DNA of 39,988 nucleotides from Adlercreutzia murintestinalis (GCF_943192905.1 NZ_CALPCC010000021.1:1-39988), one strand, 5' to 3'. Shown: positions 8,476 through 16,531, numbered from the stretch's first letter. Program-made: numbers and translations. Notes: generated by a model from the sequence alone, not told the origin.

Positions 8476-9363
8476 TCAGAAGCTGCGCATACGGGTGCGA
8501 TATTCCGACAACATGCGTTCGTTAGCGTGCTTGGCGCGCATATCGAGCAGGGCGACCATGCCCTCACGGTCGCGCGGCAGCACGCCATCGAAGTGCACCA
8601 GGTTCACATCGTGGCCGGTGTCGATGAACGTTTCGCAATCGGTGAGCCCTGCTATGAAGTCGCGCATCTCAAGGAAGTTCTCTCGTTCCGAGGCTGGCTC
8701 GAACGCACCGCCCTGCACCATCTCATACAGCGGGGTGCCCTTGAAGACCGACATCGTCATCACGTTGATGCGATAGGGATCGATGCGATTGAACACCTCA
8801 GCAGACGCCTTCGCGCTTTCGGCACCCTTGCCTTTGCCTGCCATGCCGACCAGGTAGAACAACGTATAGGTGATGCCGACCGTATCAAGGCGCCTGCATT
8901 GGGTCTCGATATCGGCTGGCTTGTGAGGCTTGCGCATGAACGCGAGCGCCGGGGCATATCCCGACTCAGCGCCCAGAGAGAGTCCATCCACGCCAAGGGC
9001 GGCCCATTCGGCCAATTCCGCATCGGAGCGCGCAGCAATATCGGTGATGCACGCGAAACCTCCGATCGTCTTCACGCTCGGCAATTTCTCATGGATGAGC
9101 TTTAAGCGCTCGAGAAGCTGCTCGTTCGGAATGCCGAAGGGGTTCGGGCCGTACAGGAACACGCGGTCGTAGGCGCGCCAGTTCTGCGAGAGTTCGTCCA
9201 AGTCCTCTGCCACTTCTTCAAGCGGTGTGACCACGGCAGGGCCGGGATGCCTGGAGCATACGGCGCAGTAGAGGCAGCGCCCCCATGTGCATCCGATCTG
9301 CACCTGGAGCAATGCTGAGGCGCGCTCGAATCCCAGCCGGTGGGGTTTCTCGGAAAAATGCAT
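8476..9363 (-). CDS. Radical SAM protein
   Basis: The 295-residue protein carries a 4Fe-4S signature near its N-terminus, Cys25-Cys30-Cys33, spaced CX4CX2C (GCTWGRCLYC). This wider spacing is the one I recall in a subgroup of uncharacterised radical SAM proteins with GCSHNKCTFC. A fourth Cys follows at 36. Later strands look like a radical-SAM TIM barrel: GGFACITD, LGVDGLSLGAESG (SAM-ribose region) and YTLFYLVGMAGKGKG. No SPASM or B12 domain is visible. Start at ATG 9363 with AAGGGAGGC ahead. It converges with the EamA gene; its own promoter must lie in 9364-9600. Substrate unknown. Confidence 0.88.
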   Translation of the reverse strand: MHFSEKPHRLGFERASALLQVQIGCTWGRCLYCAVCSRHPGPAVVTPLEEVAEDLDELSQNWRAYDRVFLYGPNPFGIPNEQLLERLKLIHEKLPSVKTIGGFACITDIAARSDAELAEWAALGVDGLSLGAESGYAPALAFMRKPHKPADIETQCRRLDTVGITYTLFYLVGMAGKGKGAESAKASAEVFNRIDPYRINVMTMSVFKGTPLYEMVQGGAFEPASERENFLEMRDFIAGLTDCETFIDTGHDVNLVHFDGVLPRDREGMVALLDMRAKHANERMLSEYRTRMRSF

Positions 9364-9504
9364 ACGAGCCTCCCTTCACTGCGTGCGCATGATGCGTTCT
9401 ATGAAACCACATTGCGAAAAACATGCAAGCGCCATCTTGTTTGGTCGGCGCTCGCATCTTTCATAACGTTGTCACAATGTGGCGATAAGAAAGCGAGTCG
9501 CGAA

Positions 9505-9531
9505 GGGAACAGGGTTCTGTTTTCTGTTCCC
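9505..9531. promoter_or_regulatory. Nested inverted repeat in the 9364-9689 intergenic space
   Basis: GGGAACAG (9505-9512) and CTGTTCCC (9524-9531) are perfect reverse complements. Inside lies a second pair, AACAG (9508-9512) with CTGTT (9517-9521), and TTCTGTT recurs to about 9550. The 326-base gap otherwise holds the promoter regions of the radical SAM gene (-) and the small membrane protein (+); no other gene is seen in it. Confidence 0.4.
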
Positions 9532-9629
9532 GCCATTCTGTTCTTCTGTTCATGCCCAGTTCAAAGGCCATGTCAAAGACTTTTAACACGATTTTTTCAC
9601 CGTATCAGACCATCGCCGCCGCATCTCAG

Positions 9630-9638
9630 TGCTACAGT
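9630..9638 (+). promoter_or_regulatory. Candidate extended -10 promoter for the small membrane protein
   Basis: TG-C-TACAGT reads as an extended -10 element 52 bases ahead of the ATG at 9690. No good -35 hexamer is visible, which is usual for extended -10 promoters. Confidence 0.4.
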
Positions 9639-9689
9639 CTCTTCGCTTGATCACGGAAGAAGTTCATTCATGGGAGAAAAGGAGTCTTC

Positions 9690-9869
9690 ATGGTTTCGGA
9701 GCATGCTCTGTTGGTTTTGATACTGTTGCTGGCTGTGGCGGTGGTCATCCTCGCGATGGGTCTTTGGCTCTCTGCGCGTAGAATGGACGAGCAGCTCAAG
9801 CGCATCGAGCATCGCCTTGCGGCACGCGGTACAGCCCAAACATCAGGGAGCGTTGCGCAGGTAGAATAG
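9690..9869 (+). CDS. Small single-pass membrane protein (59 residues)
   Basis: ATG 9690 is preceded by AAAAGGAG at 6-base spacing, one of the better ribosome sites nearby. The 59-residue product has a short polar start (MVSEHA), one strongly hydrophobic helix (about residues 7-28, Leu/Val/Ile/Ala), then a basic, heptad-like cytoplasmic tail (ARRMDEQLKRIEHRLAARG) suited to a coiled coil. It stops at TAG 9867-9869, 33 bases ahead of the membrane-anchored XRE regulator, so the two may work together. Its 3' end, including the stop, was tandemly duplicated to make the leader of the next gene. No family recognised. Confidence 0.72.
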   Translation: MVSEHALLVLILLLAVAVVILAMGLWLSARRMDEQLKRIEHRLAARGTAQTSGSVAQVE

Positions 9870-9898
9870 CATCAGGGAGAGCTGTGCAGGTAGAATAG
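9841..9898 (+). repeat. 29-bp tandem duplication spanning a stop codon and a -10 box
   Basis: Units 9841-9869 and 9870-9898 are 29 bases each and differ at three positions in the middle. Each contains GTAGAATAG. In the first copy it is the end of the small membrane protein gene; in the second it supplies a TAGAAT hexamer (9891-9896) just ahead of the next ATG. Confidence 0.9.
9891..9896 (+). promoter_or_regulatory. -10 box giving a probable leaderless XRE transcript
   Basis: TAGAAT ends exactly 6 bases before the ATG at 9903, so transcription would start at or next to the A of the start codon. There is no Shine-Dalgarno sequence in the short space, which fits leaderless translation. No convincing -35 is seen. 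Confidence 0.5.
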
Positions 9899-9902
9899 CA
9901 CC

Positions 9903-10517
9903 ATGGAACTTGCACAGCAGATACGTCACTGGCGCACCGAGCGCGGCCTTCGCCAAGATGAACTGGCCGAAGCCATATTCGTGTCGCGCCAAACCGTTTC
10001 CAATTGGGAGAACGATAAAACGTATCCTGATGTGCAAAGTCTCGTGCTGCTCAGCCAGCTCTTCAACGTGTCCATCGATGAGCTCATCCAAGGCGATGTG
10101 GCGGTCATGCGGCGCACCATGGAAGAGGATTCGCGAAAGATGCGGTGGCTGAGCACCGCGATGGTGATCTTCCTGCTTCTTGCGGTGGCGTTCTTCATCG
10201 GGCTAGCGGCAGCATGGCGCGATCCGCTTTCCGTGGGGAATCTGACGAAAGGCGATGTGGCAGGTACGGTGGTGTTCCTGCCGCTGTATGGGCTTGCGAT
10301 GGCGTGTGCGCTGTGGATCGAACGCATCAAGTGCCAGCACAATCTGGTCACCTATCGGGAGATCATGGCGTTCGCGAACGGCGAGCCAGCACCTGACGCG
10401 CCCGAAGGGCACGCATTCGCGCGCAACCACCAGGGAGCATCGATCCTCATCAAGGTCGTGTTCAGCGCCGCTATCGGCGCGGTATGCGGTTTGGGAATCT
10501 ACAAGCTGGTCGGGTAG
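9903..10517 (+). CDS. Membrane-anchored XRE-family regulator
   Basis: The 204-residue protein starts with a canonical Cro/C1 helix-turn-helix (about residues 4-60): LAQQIRHWRTERGLRQDELA, FVSRQTVSNWENDKTYPD and LLSQLFNVSIDELI. Three hydrophobic segments follow (about 80-103, 118-138 and 180-203), so the DNA-binding head would face the cytoplasm from the membrane. This architecture is common in Firmicutes and Actinobacteria; such proteins often control nearby transport or stress genes. The 59-residue membrane protein just upstream is a possible partner. Expression appears to start leaderless from the duplicated -10 box. Target genes unknown. Confidence 0.9.
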   Translation: MELAQQIRHWRTERGLRQDELAEAIFVSRQTVSNWENDKTYPDVQSLVLLSQLFNVSIDELIQGDVAVMRRTMEEDSRKMRWLSTAMVIFLLLAVAFFIGLAAAWRDPLSVGNLTKGDVAGTVVFLPLYGLAMACALWIERIKCQHNLVTYREIMAFANGEPAPDAPEGHAFARNHQGASILIKVVFSAAIGAVCGLGIYKLVG

Positions 10518-10599
10518 CTGGGCCGCATCGCGCACAGGCGCACAGGGGCGAACGGGGAACGCGCGAGCGCTTCTTCGTGCTATCCGCGCTTTTACGGTG

Positions 10600-12087
10600 C
10601 TAGTCGTGCAGTTTGCTGGCGGCGATGCCCGCATCAATGATCGCATTGCAGTCGGCATCAAGGCGTGCAGCTGCTTCTTCGGGCGTGATAGTACCCATAA
10701 GCAGATCGTGAATATGCAGGTAGAACACCTCGCGGATGGCACGCGCATCGGGATTGTTCCCGGTGAAGTCCACCACATTGCCGCGATTGTTCGCGAACAG
10801 GTCGAACCCGGTGATCTGACTACCGTATTGCTCGGAAACGCGCTTTGATGCAGGCAGCGTGCCCGCCGCATACGAGAGCAGTTCTTCATGCGCGTAAATA
10901 TAGGCGATAAAGTCTTTCGCCACCTGCACTTTCTGCGCGTCGCCATTGTCGAACACCTCAAAGCCCGATACAAACAAGGTAGCGCAACCATCGGCATCGG
11001 GTCCGGGGAAGTTTACTAGTCCGATGGTGTCGCCATAGCGGTTGATCGAGGCATTGTTCACCATATAGATGGCAAGCTGGCCTTTCTGGAACAGACTCGA
11101 GCAATCTTCGATCTCAAGATTCTCGCTGTGTGGTGGGAACCAGCCGCGTGCCACGCCTTGCTGGATGCGTCGCAATCCCGCGACGCCCTCGGGCGTTGAC
11201 AGGTTGAAGTGACCGTCCTCATCGAAGAAAGATGAGCCCGCCGCGCGAAGCAGCGTCATGATGTGAGTATCTCCCTGCGAACTGGCGGCGTACATCATCA
11301 TAGGATAGACCGCCTCGGGCAGGTTGGCAGCCAGCGTGTCCAAAATGAGGTTCCACTCGCTCAAACTCCACGATTGAATATGACCGCTTTCAATGTAGCG
11401 CTCAAGCCCCGCTTGTCGGAACAGTTCCTTGTTGTAAGCAAAAACGTTCTGTCGGCTTAGATACGGCATCATATAAACCCTATCTTTCACCGTGCTCATA
11501 TCCCACAAGTCCTCGAATACGTCGTTACGAACCTTATCGGTGATTGCATCGTCGAGGGGCACTACGCGTCCTGTGTGAATGTAGGTTGATATGTTGAAAT
11601 AGTCGCCATAGAGGACATCGGCCGCGGCATCGGTGTCAAAGCAATCTACTACCGCCTCGTCGTATTGGTTTTGTTCGAACACCTCAACGTTCACTGTGAC
11701 AGGCGTCTCGTAGTCGCGCATGAATTCATTGGCCATGCGCGAGATGACCTGATCGATCTGTGTGATGGACTCATCAAAGACCACATCGTGCCCAGTGCGC
11801 GGCACCTTCACGGTCAGATGCACGGCAGCCTGCTGGCTTTGGCAGCCTGTCAGTGGCACGAGCGCGCCTACGAGGCACACAGCGCACAGCAGCGCGCACA
11901 CGCTCCGGGCGCGCGAGCGAGGGCGCCGGTGCGCGCGTTGCGATGGCATCCCCGCACAAGCACCAAGAGCGATGCGCAGACGTTGCAATAGCGTTCTCGC
12001 AAGAACGGCGTACGCGCGCTTCGGCCTGGTAGCGGTGCGCGCATGCCGCGTCTCTGCGGGCTTCGGGCGGTGTTTCGCGATCCCCAT
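10600..12087 (-). CDS. Extracellular solute-binding lipoprotein coupled to a sensor kinase
   Basis: From ATG 12087 the protein is 495 residues. It has a long basic N-terminal stretch, then a hydrophobic segment ending in a lipobox LTGC (Cys near residue 82). ATG 11949 (MPSQRAHRR) would give a more usual lipoprotein signal with the Cys near 36, and may be the true start. ATG 12087 overlaps the stop of the upstream kinase (TGATG) with AAGGAG ahead, which argues for coupling. The mature part reads as a family-1 type binding protein: AADVLYGDYFNISTYI, VYMMPYLSRQNVFAYNKELF, then QKGQLAIYMVNNAS. No permease or ATPase genes are adjacent, so it probably feeds the kinase rather than an ABC importer. 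Ligand unknown. Confidence 0.85.
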   Translation of the reverse strand: MGIAKHRPKPAETRHARTATRPKRAYAVLARTLLQRLRIALGACAGMPSQRAHRRPRSRARSVCALLCAVCLVGALVPLTGCQSQQAAVHLTVKVPRTGHDVVFDESITQIDQVISRMANEFMRDYETPVTVNVEVFEQNQYDEAVVDCFDTDAAADVLYGDYFNISTYIHTGRVVPLDDAITDKVRNDVFEDLWDMSTVKDRVYMMPYLSRQNVFAYNKELFRQAGLERYIESGHIQSWSLSEWNLILDTLAANLPEAVYPMMMYAASSQGDTHIMTLLRAAGSSFFDEDGHFNLSTPEGVAGLRRIQQGVARGWFPPHSENLEIEDCSSLFQKGQLAIYMVNNASINRYGDTIGLVNFPGPDADGCATLFVSGFEVFDNGDAQKVQVAKDFIAYIYAHEELLSYAAGTLPASKRVSEQYGSQITGFDLFANNRGNVVDFTGNNPDARAIREVFYLHIHDLLMGTITPEEAAARLDADCNAIIDAGIAASKLHD

Positions 12088-14387
12088 CAATCCCGCTCCT
12101 TCTGTGCCTGCGCCTGTCGCACCTGCCCCAGCTTCTTGAGCATGACGCGCACGTTGAGCGGCTTGGGCAGGAAATCATCCATGCCGCTGGCCAGCGCCAG
12201 TTCGCGATCTTCCACCAGCGTGGAGGCGGTGCAGGCGAAGATGCGCACGGTGGCGGCGTCTGCGCGGGCAAGCTGCCTGATGGCCTTCGCGGCCTCATAT
12301 CCGTCCATGACCGGCATCTGCGCGTCCATCAGAATGGCATCGAAGGCGCCTTCGGGAGAGGCGGCGAAAGCGTCCACCGCTTCTTGGCCGTTGGTGGCGA
12401 TGACCACGTGGTGGCCTTCCTCGGTCAGAATGCTGGAGAGGATATCGGCGTTCAAGTCGTTATCTTCGGCGATCAGCAGGTGCAGCGGTTGGTCATCAGG
12501 TTGGCTCTCAGGCGTTTGCTGGTCAGTGGCGAAGGCGTGCGACGCATCGGTGCTGCTCGGCGCTGGTGCAGCTGGCTTCTGCGGCGTGGCAGCTGTGTGC
12601 TGCGCATGGCCTTGAGGGTGCGCAGCAGCCTCGTGGGGCGCGGACGCCGCGGTGCCCTTCTGCGCTTCCTCGGCCAGCGGCAGCGAAACGATCACCGTGA
12701 AGCGCGACCCTTCGCCCAGCTTGCTTTCCACCGACAGCTGGCCGCCCATCTGCTGCACCAACAGATGGCTGATGGACATGCCCAGCCCGGTGCCTTTTTG
12801 GCTCTCGCTGTTGGAATTGCGCTCCTGCGTGAACGTGTCGAAGATCTGCCGTTGGAATTCGGGCGTCATGCCGCATCCGGTGTCCGCGATGGATATCCGC
12901 GCGAGCACGTTGTTCGCAGGCAGAAGCTTCTGGTCGGCAGTGATGGTGATGGTACCGCCTTCTGGCGTGAACTTCACGGCGTTCGACAGGATGTTCATCA
13001 GCACCTGGCTCACGCGCACCTCGTCTCCCAGCACCTGCGGGTAGGGTAGCTGGACGCCTTCGGTATCCAGGTGAATACCGCCCTCAGCGATAGGCTCGCG
13101 CTGCATCTCACACACGTTATCCAGCGCCACGTGCAGGCTGAACGGCTCGCGCGTCAGTTCAACCTTGCCCGCTTGCAGCTTCGACACGTCCAAGATATCG
13201 TTCACCAGCGACAGGAGGTACTGGGCCGCCTTGTTCATCTTCTGCACGTAGCCCGCAATGGCCACGTTGTCGTCCAAATGGCGCTCCATCAGATGGTTCA
13301 GCCCAATGATGCCGTTGAGCGGCGTGCGAATCTCATGGCTCATGTTCGACAGGAACTCCGCGCGCGCGGCCGCCTCGGCATTGGCTGAGATGGACTTTTT
13401 CATGAACCGATAGATGATCACCATCATGACGATGAGTACCAGCACCAGTGCGATCAGCATGCAGGCGGTCATGAAGATGAAGGGGGCGAAGCGCTGTTCG
13501 AACACCGAGGTGGGTACCGTCATGATGAACGACCAGCTGGTGCCTTCGATGGGGGCAAAGCTGATGACTTGACGCTCGCCGCTGGCGGTCACGCAGTGGA
13601 TGACGAAGCTTTTGCCCTCGGAGATGTTGCGACGTACATCTTCGGTGGAAAGCCCGTCTTCGATAAAGCTTGACTCCAGTTTGTCATAGAAATTGTTGCG
13701 GCCCGACAGATCGGTGGCGGGTGCGGCGCTCACGATGTAGTAGCCAGCGGGGTTGATGACGCTTGAGATGCCCTGCCCGTCGAAGCTCTCTATGAGCAGC
13801 TGGTCGCGAATGGCCGACAGGTCGCTTCTGCCCAGCATGGCCACGAACTGGTGGTCGCCGATGGTCATGCCGTCCATGCGCACGCCATAGATCAGCGATT
13901 CCTTGGTGGTTTCCAGCTTGCCGTACGTATCGTCGTAGAGCATGACGAAGTTGTTGCTGCCATCGGCGAACATCTCGTCGTAGGTGTGCTCGCCCGCGTT
14001 GTAGCGCGCGTACGAACTGCTGTACAAGGCGCCATTGGTGTCCAGAAGGTAAATGGCGTTGAACATGCTGGAAGAGGCTGCTTCCAGGTTCATCTGCTCT
14101 TGGGCTTCCTGGATGGTCTGCACATCGTAGACCGCCATGCGCTTGGCCACCGAATCAAGGCGCCCATACGCGTTGTCAAGCGATCCTTCTACGGATTCCA
14201 CGTCGTGGCTGGATATTTCGTCGACCGAGGCCATCAGGTCGCTGGAAACGGTGATGGAAAGTTGCTCGAGGTACACGCACACCGCTGCGATCACCACGGC
14301 GATGGAGATAGCGAAGATGAGTATGTATCGCTTTCGATTCAGAAGCATCCTGTCTATCGGCTGGGGCGCAAGATATGCTATAGGCAT
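12087..14387 (-). CDS. Hybrid sensor histidine kinase with extracellular sensor and receiver domain
   Basis: The 766-residue protein has a first membrane helix (about residues 18-40), a roughly 260-residue extracytoplasmic region resembling a double-Cache sensor, and a second helix (about 302-332). Then come a HisKA domain (SNMSHEIRTPLNG, His near 351), a HATPase with N box NILSNAVKFTPEG and G boxes DTGCGM and GTGLGMS, an Ala/Pro/His-rich linker, and a receiver domain (AEDND, LMDAQMPVMDG with Asp near 688, PKP). There is no HAMP domain and no DNA-binding output, so the phosphate must pass to another protein. ATG 14348 (MLLNRKRY) is an alternative start; neither has a good ribosome site. It is coupled to the downstream binding lipoprotein. 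Confidence 0.92.
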   Translation of the reverse strand: MPIAYLAPQPIDRMLLNRKRYILIFAISIAVVIAAVCVYLEQLSITVSSDLMASVDEISSHDVESVEGSLDNAYGRLDSVAKRMAVYDVQTIQEAQEQMNLEAASSSMFNAIYLLDTNGALYSSSYARYNAGEHTYDEMFADGSNNFVMLYDDTYGKLETTKESLIYGVRMDGMTIGDHQFVAMLGRSDLSAIRDQLLIESFDGQGISSVINPAGYYIVSAAPATDLSGRNNFYDKLESSFIEDGLSTEDVRRNISEGKSFVIHCVTASGERQVISFAPIEGTSWSFIMTVPTSVFEQRFAPFIFMTACMLIALVLVLIVMMVIIYRFMKKSISANAEAAARAEFLSNMSHEIRTPLNGIIGLNHLMERHLDDNVAIAGYVQKMNKAAQYLLSLVNDILDVSKLQAGKVELTREPFSLHVALDNVCEMQREPIAEGGIHLDTEGVQLPYPQVLGDEVRVSQVLMNILSNAVKFTPEGGTITITADQKLLPANNVLARISIADTGCGMTPEFQRQIFDTFTQERNSNSESQKGTGLGMSISHLLVQQMGGQLSVESKLGEGSRFTVIVSLPLAEEAQKGTAASAPHEAAAHPQGHAQHTAATPQKPAAPAPSSTDASHAFATDQQTPESQPDDQPLHLLIAEDNDLNADILSSILTEEGHHVVIATNGQEAVDAFAASPEGAFDAILMDAQMPVMDGYEAAKAIRQLARADAATVRIFACTASTLVEDRELALASGMDDFLPKPLNVRVMLKKLGQVRQAQAQKERD

Positions 14388-14478
14388 GGTAGCACGATGT
14401 TTCCCAGCGAAGAGGTTGCGCGGCGCTCAGAATACACCGTGTACATTGGGCGCCCGCGTAAGGCGCAGGATTCTCTAT

Positions 14479-14484
14479 TAGAAT
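14479..14484 (+). promoter_or_regulatory. -10 box for the HAD phosphatase gene
   Basis: TAGAAT 29 bases ahead of ATG 14513, matching the -10 form repeated through this window. No clear -35. Confidence 0.4.
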
Positions 14485-14512
14485 GGTTACATTGTCGAAG
14501 AAGGGATAGCGC

Positions 14513-15199
14513 ATGGCTGAAGTTCGATTCACTACGTATATATTCGATCTTGACGGCACGTTGCTGGACACGCTGCCCGATCTGACGCAGCTGGCGAATC
14601 GGATCCTGCGAGATGTGGGATATCCCGAGCGCACGGAAAGCGAGATCCTCTCGTTCGTGGGCAATGGTGTGCGGCGGTTGATGCGCCAGGCGTTGCCCGA
14701 TGATGCCCCCGAAGATGTGGTGGAGCGCGCCATGCGGATCTGGAATGAGCATTTCCAGGAATATCATCAGTTGACCGAGCCGTATCCGGGCGTTGTGGCG
14801 CTGCTCGAGGCGTTGCGGGCCCAGGGGGCGCGCATCGGGGTGGTGTCCAACAAGCTTCAGGCGGGCGTGGATCAGATCGTCAGCATGAAGCTGCCAGGGC
14901 TAGTGGACGATATGCTGGGCGAAAGTCCTGCGGTACCGCGCAAACCCGATCCTGCGGGCATCAAGATGATGATGGCATCGCTGGGCGGTACGCCGCAGAC
15001 CACGATGTATGTGGGTGACTCGCCAAGCGATATGAAGGCAGCGCGCGACGCGGGCGTGTATGCAGTGGCGGTCACGTGGGGCTATCACGACCGCGAGGAT
15101 TTCGAGGCGCCGAACATGGATGCGGCGGTGCAGCCGAACGTCATCGTGGATACGCCTGAGCAGATTCTGACGCTTACGCCTGCGGATGCCGATGCCTGA
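14513..15199 (+). CDS. HAD-family phosphatase, phosphoglycolate phosphatase-like
   Basis: The 228-residue enzyme shows HAD motif I FDLDGTLLDT (nucleophile and acid-base Asp, residues 11-20), motif II VVSNK near 109, motif III Lys in RKPDP near 144, and motif IV YVGDSPSDMKAA near 164. The helical cap (about 21-85) makes it a subfamily IA enzyme of the Gph/PGP group, which removes phosphate from phosphoglycolate or small phosphosugars. Start ATG 14513 has GAAGGG upstream. It overlaps the following VanZ-like gene by 14 bases, so the two are translationally linked. The exact substrate cannot be told from sequence. Confidence 0.92.
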   Translation: MAEVRFTTYIFDLDGTLLDTLPDLTQLANRILRDVGYPERTESEILSFVGNGVRRLMRQALPDDAPEDVVERAMRIWNEHFQEYHQLTEPYPGVVALLEALRAQGARIGVVSNKLQAGVDQIVSMKLPGLVDDMLGESPAVPRKPDPAGIKMMMASLGGTPQTTMYVGDSPSDMKAARDAGVYAVAVTWGYHDREDFEAPNMDAAVQPNVIVDTPEQILTLTPADADA

Positions 15200-15710
15200 T
15201 CGGAGTGGCGCGCGCCTTGCGATCAGCTGGGCGCTCGTAGTGGGATGGGCTTGCTTCATCTTCTTCATGTCGGCGCATACCGGAGCTGATCTCGATGAGG
15301 GCGCCGGTGTGGTGGCGCAGGTGAAGCAATGGTTGAATGCCGTGCAGCTTCGCTTGTTCGGGCCAGGCGTTGACGTGGTGTCCTCGCTGGCGCACTTCTG
15401 TGAGTATGCGGTCTTGGGCGCGTTGCTGGCGAACGCGGTGCGGCTGCAAGGGGAGCGCGCGCAGCTGAAGGATCGGCGGGAGCGGTTGGAAGGTCAGGGG
15501 GCACGTCGTACGGTCGTGGTGGTTGTCGGAGCTGTGGTTATCGCAAGCGTGTACGGGGCAACCGACGAGATCCATCAGCTGTTCGTGCCCGACCGCATGT
15601 GCGATGCTGCAGATTGGCTGGTAGACACGGTTGGGGCTGCGTTGGGCGCGGTCGTGGCGGCGCTCCTTTCGCGCCGTTCAAGCGGTGCTGCTATCTCTGA
15701 GGGGTTGTGA
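15186..15710 (+). CDS. VanZ-like membrane protein
   Basis: The 174-residue protein has about four hydrophobic helices and the landmarks of the VanZ-like family: FFMSAHTG after helix 1, a polar pair in LAHFCEYAVLGALLA, and GATDEIHQLFVPDRMCDAADWLVDT with conserved DEIHQ, R and D residues. VanZ itself raises teicoplanin resistance by an unresolved route; most members have no known function. It starts inside the end of the HAD gene (ATG 15186 or 15192, no strong ribosome site), so translation is probably coupled. Its last 136 bases overlap the convergent XRE gene in antisense. Confidence 0.9.
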   Translation: MPMPDRSGARLAISWALVVGWACFIFFMSAHTGADLDEGAGVVAQVKQWLNAVQLRLFGPGVDVVSSLAHFCEYAVLGALLANAVRLQGERAQLKDRRERLEGQGARRTVVVVVGAVVIASVYGATDEIHQLFVPDRMCDAADWLVDTVGAALGAVVAALLSRRSSGAAISEGL

Positions 15711-16132
15711 GAGCGCGTCTCGGTGTGCTCGCTTGACTGGGTTGCCTGGACGATGGGCGGGCCTGTTGGGAGGTCGGCGATGCTTTCTGGGGTGATCGGG
15801 GCGTTGTCCTTGAAGGATTCGGGCAGCGGGGCAAGGCGGTATGTAGCGCGCGGATGGTAGGTATTGATGCGCGGAGGCGTCAGCAGTTGCCTTACGGTGA
15901 CGTTGAGCGCATCGGCGATGCGGCGGATGATCGACAGCTGTGGGTCGGCAAGGCCCTGCTCGATCTTGTTGAGCGTGGGTCGCGAGATGCCAGCCATGTT
16001 CGCGAACATCGTCTTGCTCAGCTCTTGGGTTGTGCGGAGGCGTTCGACGTTGTACCCCAGGATCACCGCTTCTTCCAAGGCGAGCGGTTCATGTCCGGGC
16101 ATGGACTCAGTATGTTGCCCTGTGAAACCCAT
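15575..16132 (-). CDS. XRE-family transcriptional regulator
   Basis: The helix-turn-helix spans about residues 25-85: YNVERLRTTQELSKTMFANM, GISRPTLNKIEQGLADPQ and IRRIADALNVTVRQLL. The remaining half (from about 90) is Pro/Thr/Ser/Ala-rich and unlike a folded domain; its last 45 codons run antisense to VanZ. The longest frame begins at TTG 16138. ATG 16132 is preferred, although its ribosome site is weak; TACGAT ends 6 bases ahead on the minus strand, so it may be leaderless. Two 16-bp palindromes stand directly upstream (16142-16181), a typical autoregulatory layout. Possible targets are itself, VanZ or the galE side. Confidence 0.82.
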   Translation of the reverse strand: MGFTGQHTESMPGHEPLALEEAVILGYNVERLRTTQELSKTMFANMAGISRPTLNKIEQGLADPQLSIIRRIADALNVTVRQLLTPPRINTYHPRATYRLAPLPESFKDNAPITPESIADLPTGPPIVQATQSSEHTETRSHNPSEIAAPLERRERSAATTAPNAAPTVSTSQSAASHMRSGTNS

Positions 16133-16141
16133 CCGCAAATC

Positions 16142-16181
16142 GTAAATGGATGTTTACAGTGCGTTGTAAACGGTCGTTTAC
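16142..16181. promoter_or_regulatory. Paired palindromic operators in front of the XRE gene
   Basis: Operator 1 is GTAAATGGATGTTTAC (16142-16157); operator 2 is GTAAACGGTCGTTTAC (16166-16181). Each has 6-base arms (first copy one mismatch, second perfect) and a 4-base spacer, and their centres are 24 bp apart. A further half site, TAAACGG, is at 16193-16199. They flank the XRE start and overlap its likely promoter. Confidence 0.75.
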
Positions 16182-16232
16182 GTTTTCAGGTCTAAACGGA
16201 TTAAATCTCAATTTTTATGCGTATGGAAGGTC

Positions 16233-16260
16233 TATATGCTGCATACGTATGCAGCATATA
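16233..16260. repeat. 28-bp perfect palindrome
   Basis: The left half TATATGCTGCATAC (16233-16246) is followed with no spacer by its exact reverse complement (16247-16260). It lies in the 519-base gene-free stretch 16133-16651. As DNA it could be a dimer binding site or cruciform; as RNA it could only form a hairpin with a tight loop. No T-run follows. Confidence 0.9.
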
Positions 16261-16531
16261 TATGTTACACCCGTGGCGCCGTTTGCGCTGCGCGCCACAG
16301 TCCTTCGTCGCATCGCAATCTTTTGCGCACGGTAGCCTTTCGGCGTTGTACTCATGGGCAGTGTTCCTTTGCGCGCTATGGCTTCTTCAATGCTCTGCTT
16401 TTGTTCCCCTGTTCTCTCTCTGTGCGCATGCGGTGCCTGCTTCTTCGCGCGTTGTCTCTTCATACATGCGTGGCGGTTTTGCGGTAAGCCATGCATGAGC
16501 AGCAGGCGTATGAACGTTTTGCTTGTCAAAA

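Noticed and set aside
16215-16529. Several overlapping short frames around the 28-bp palindrome
   Set aside because: All are Cys/Arg/Ser-rich without ribosome sites and are explained by open frames in GC-rich DNA.
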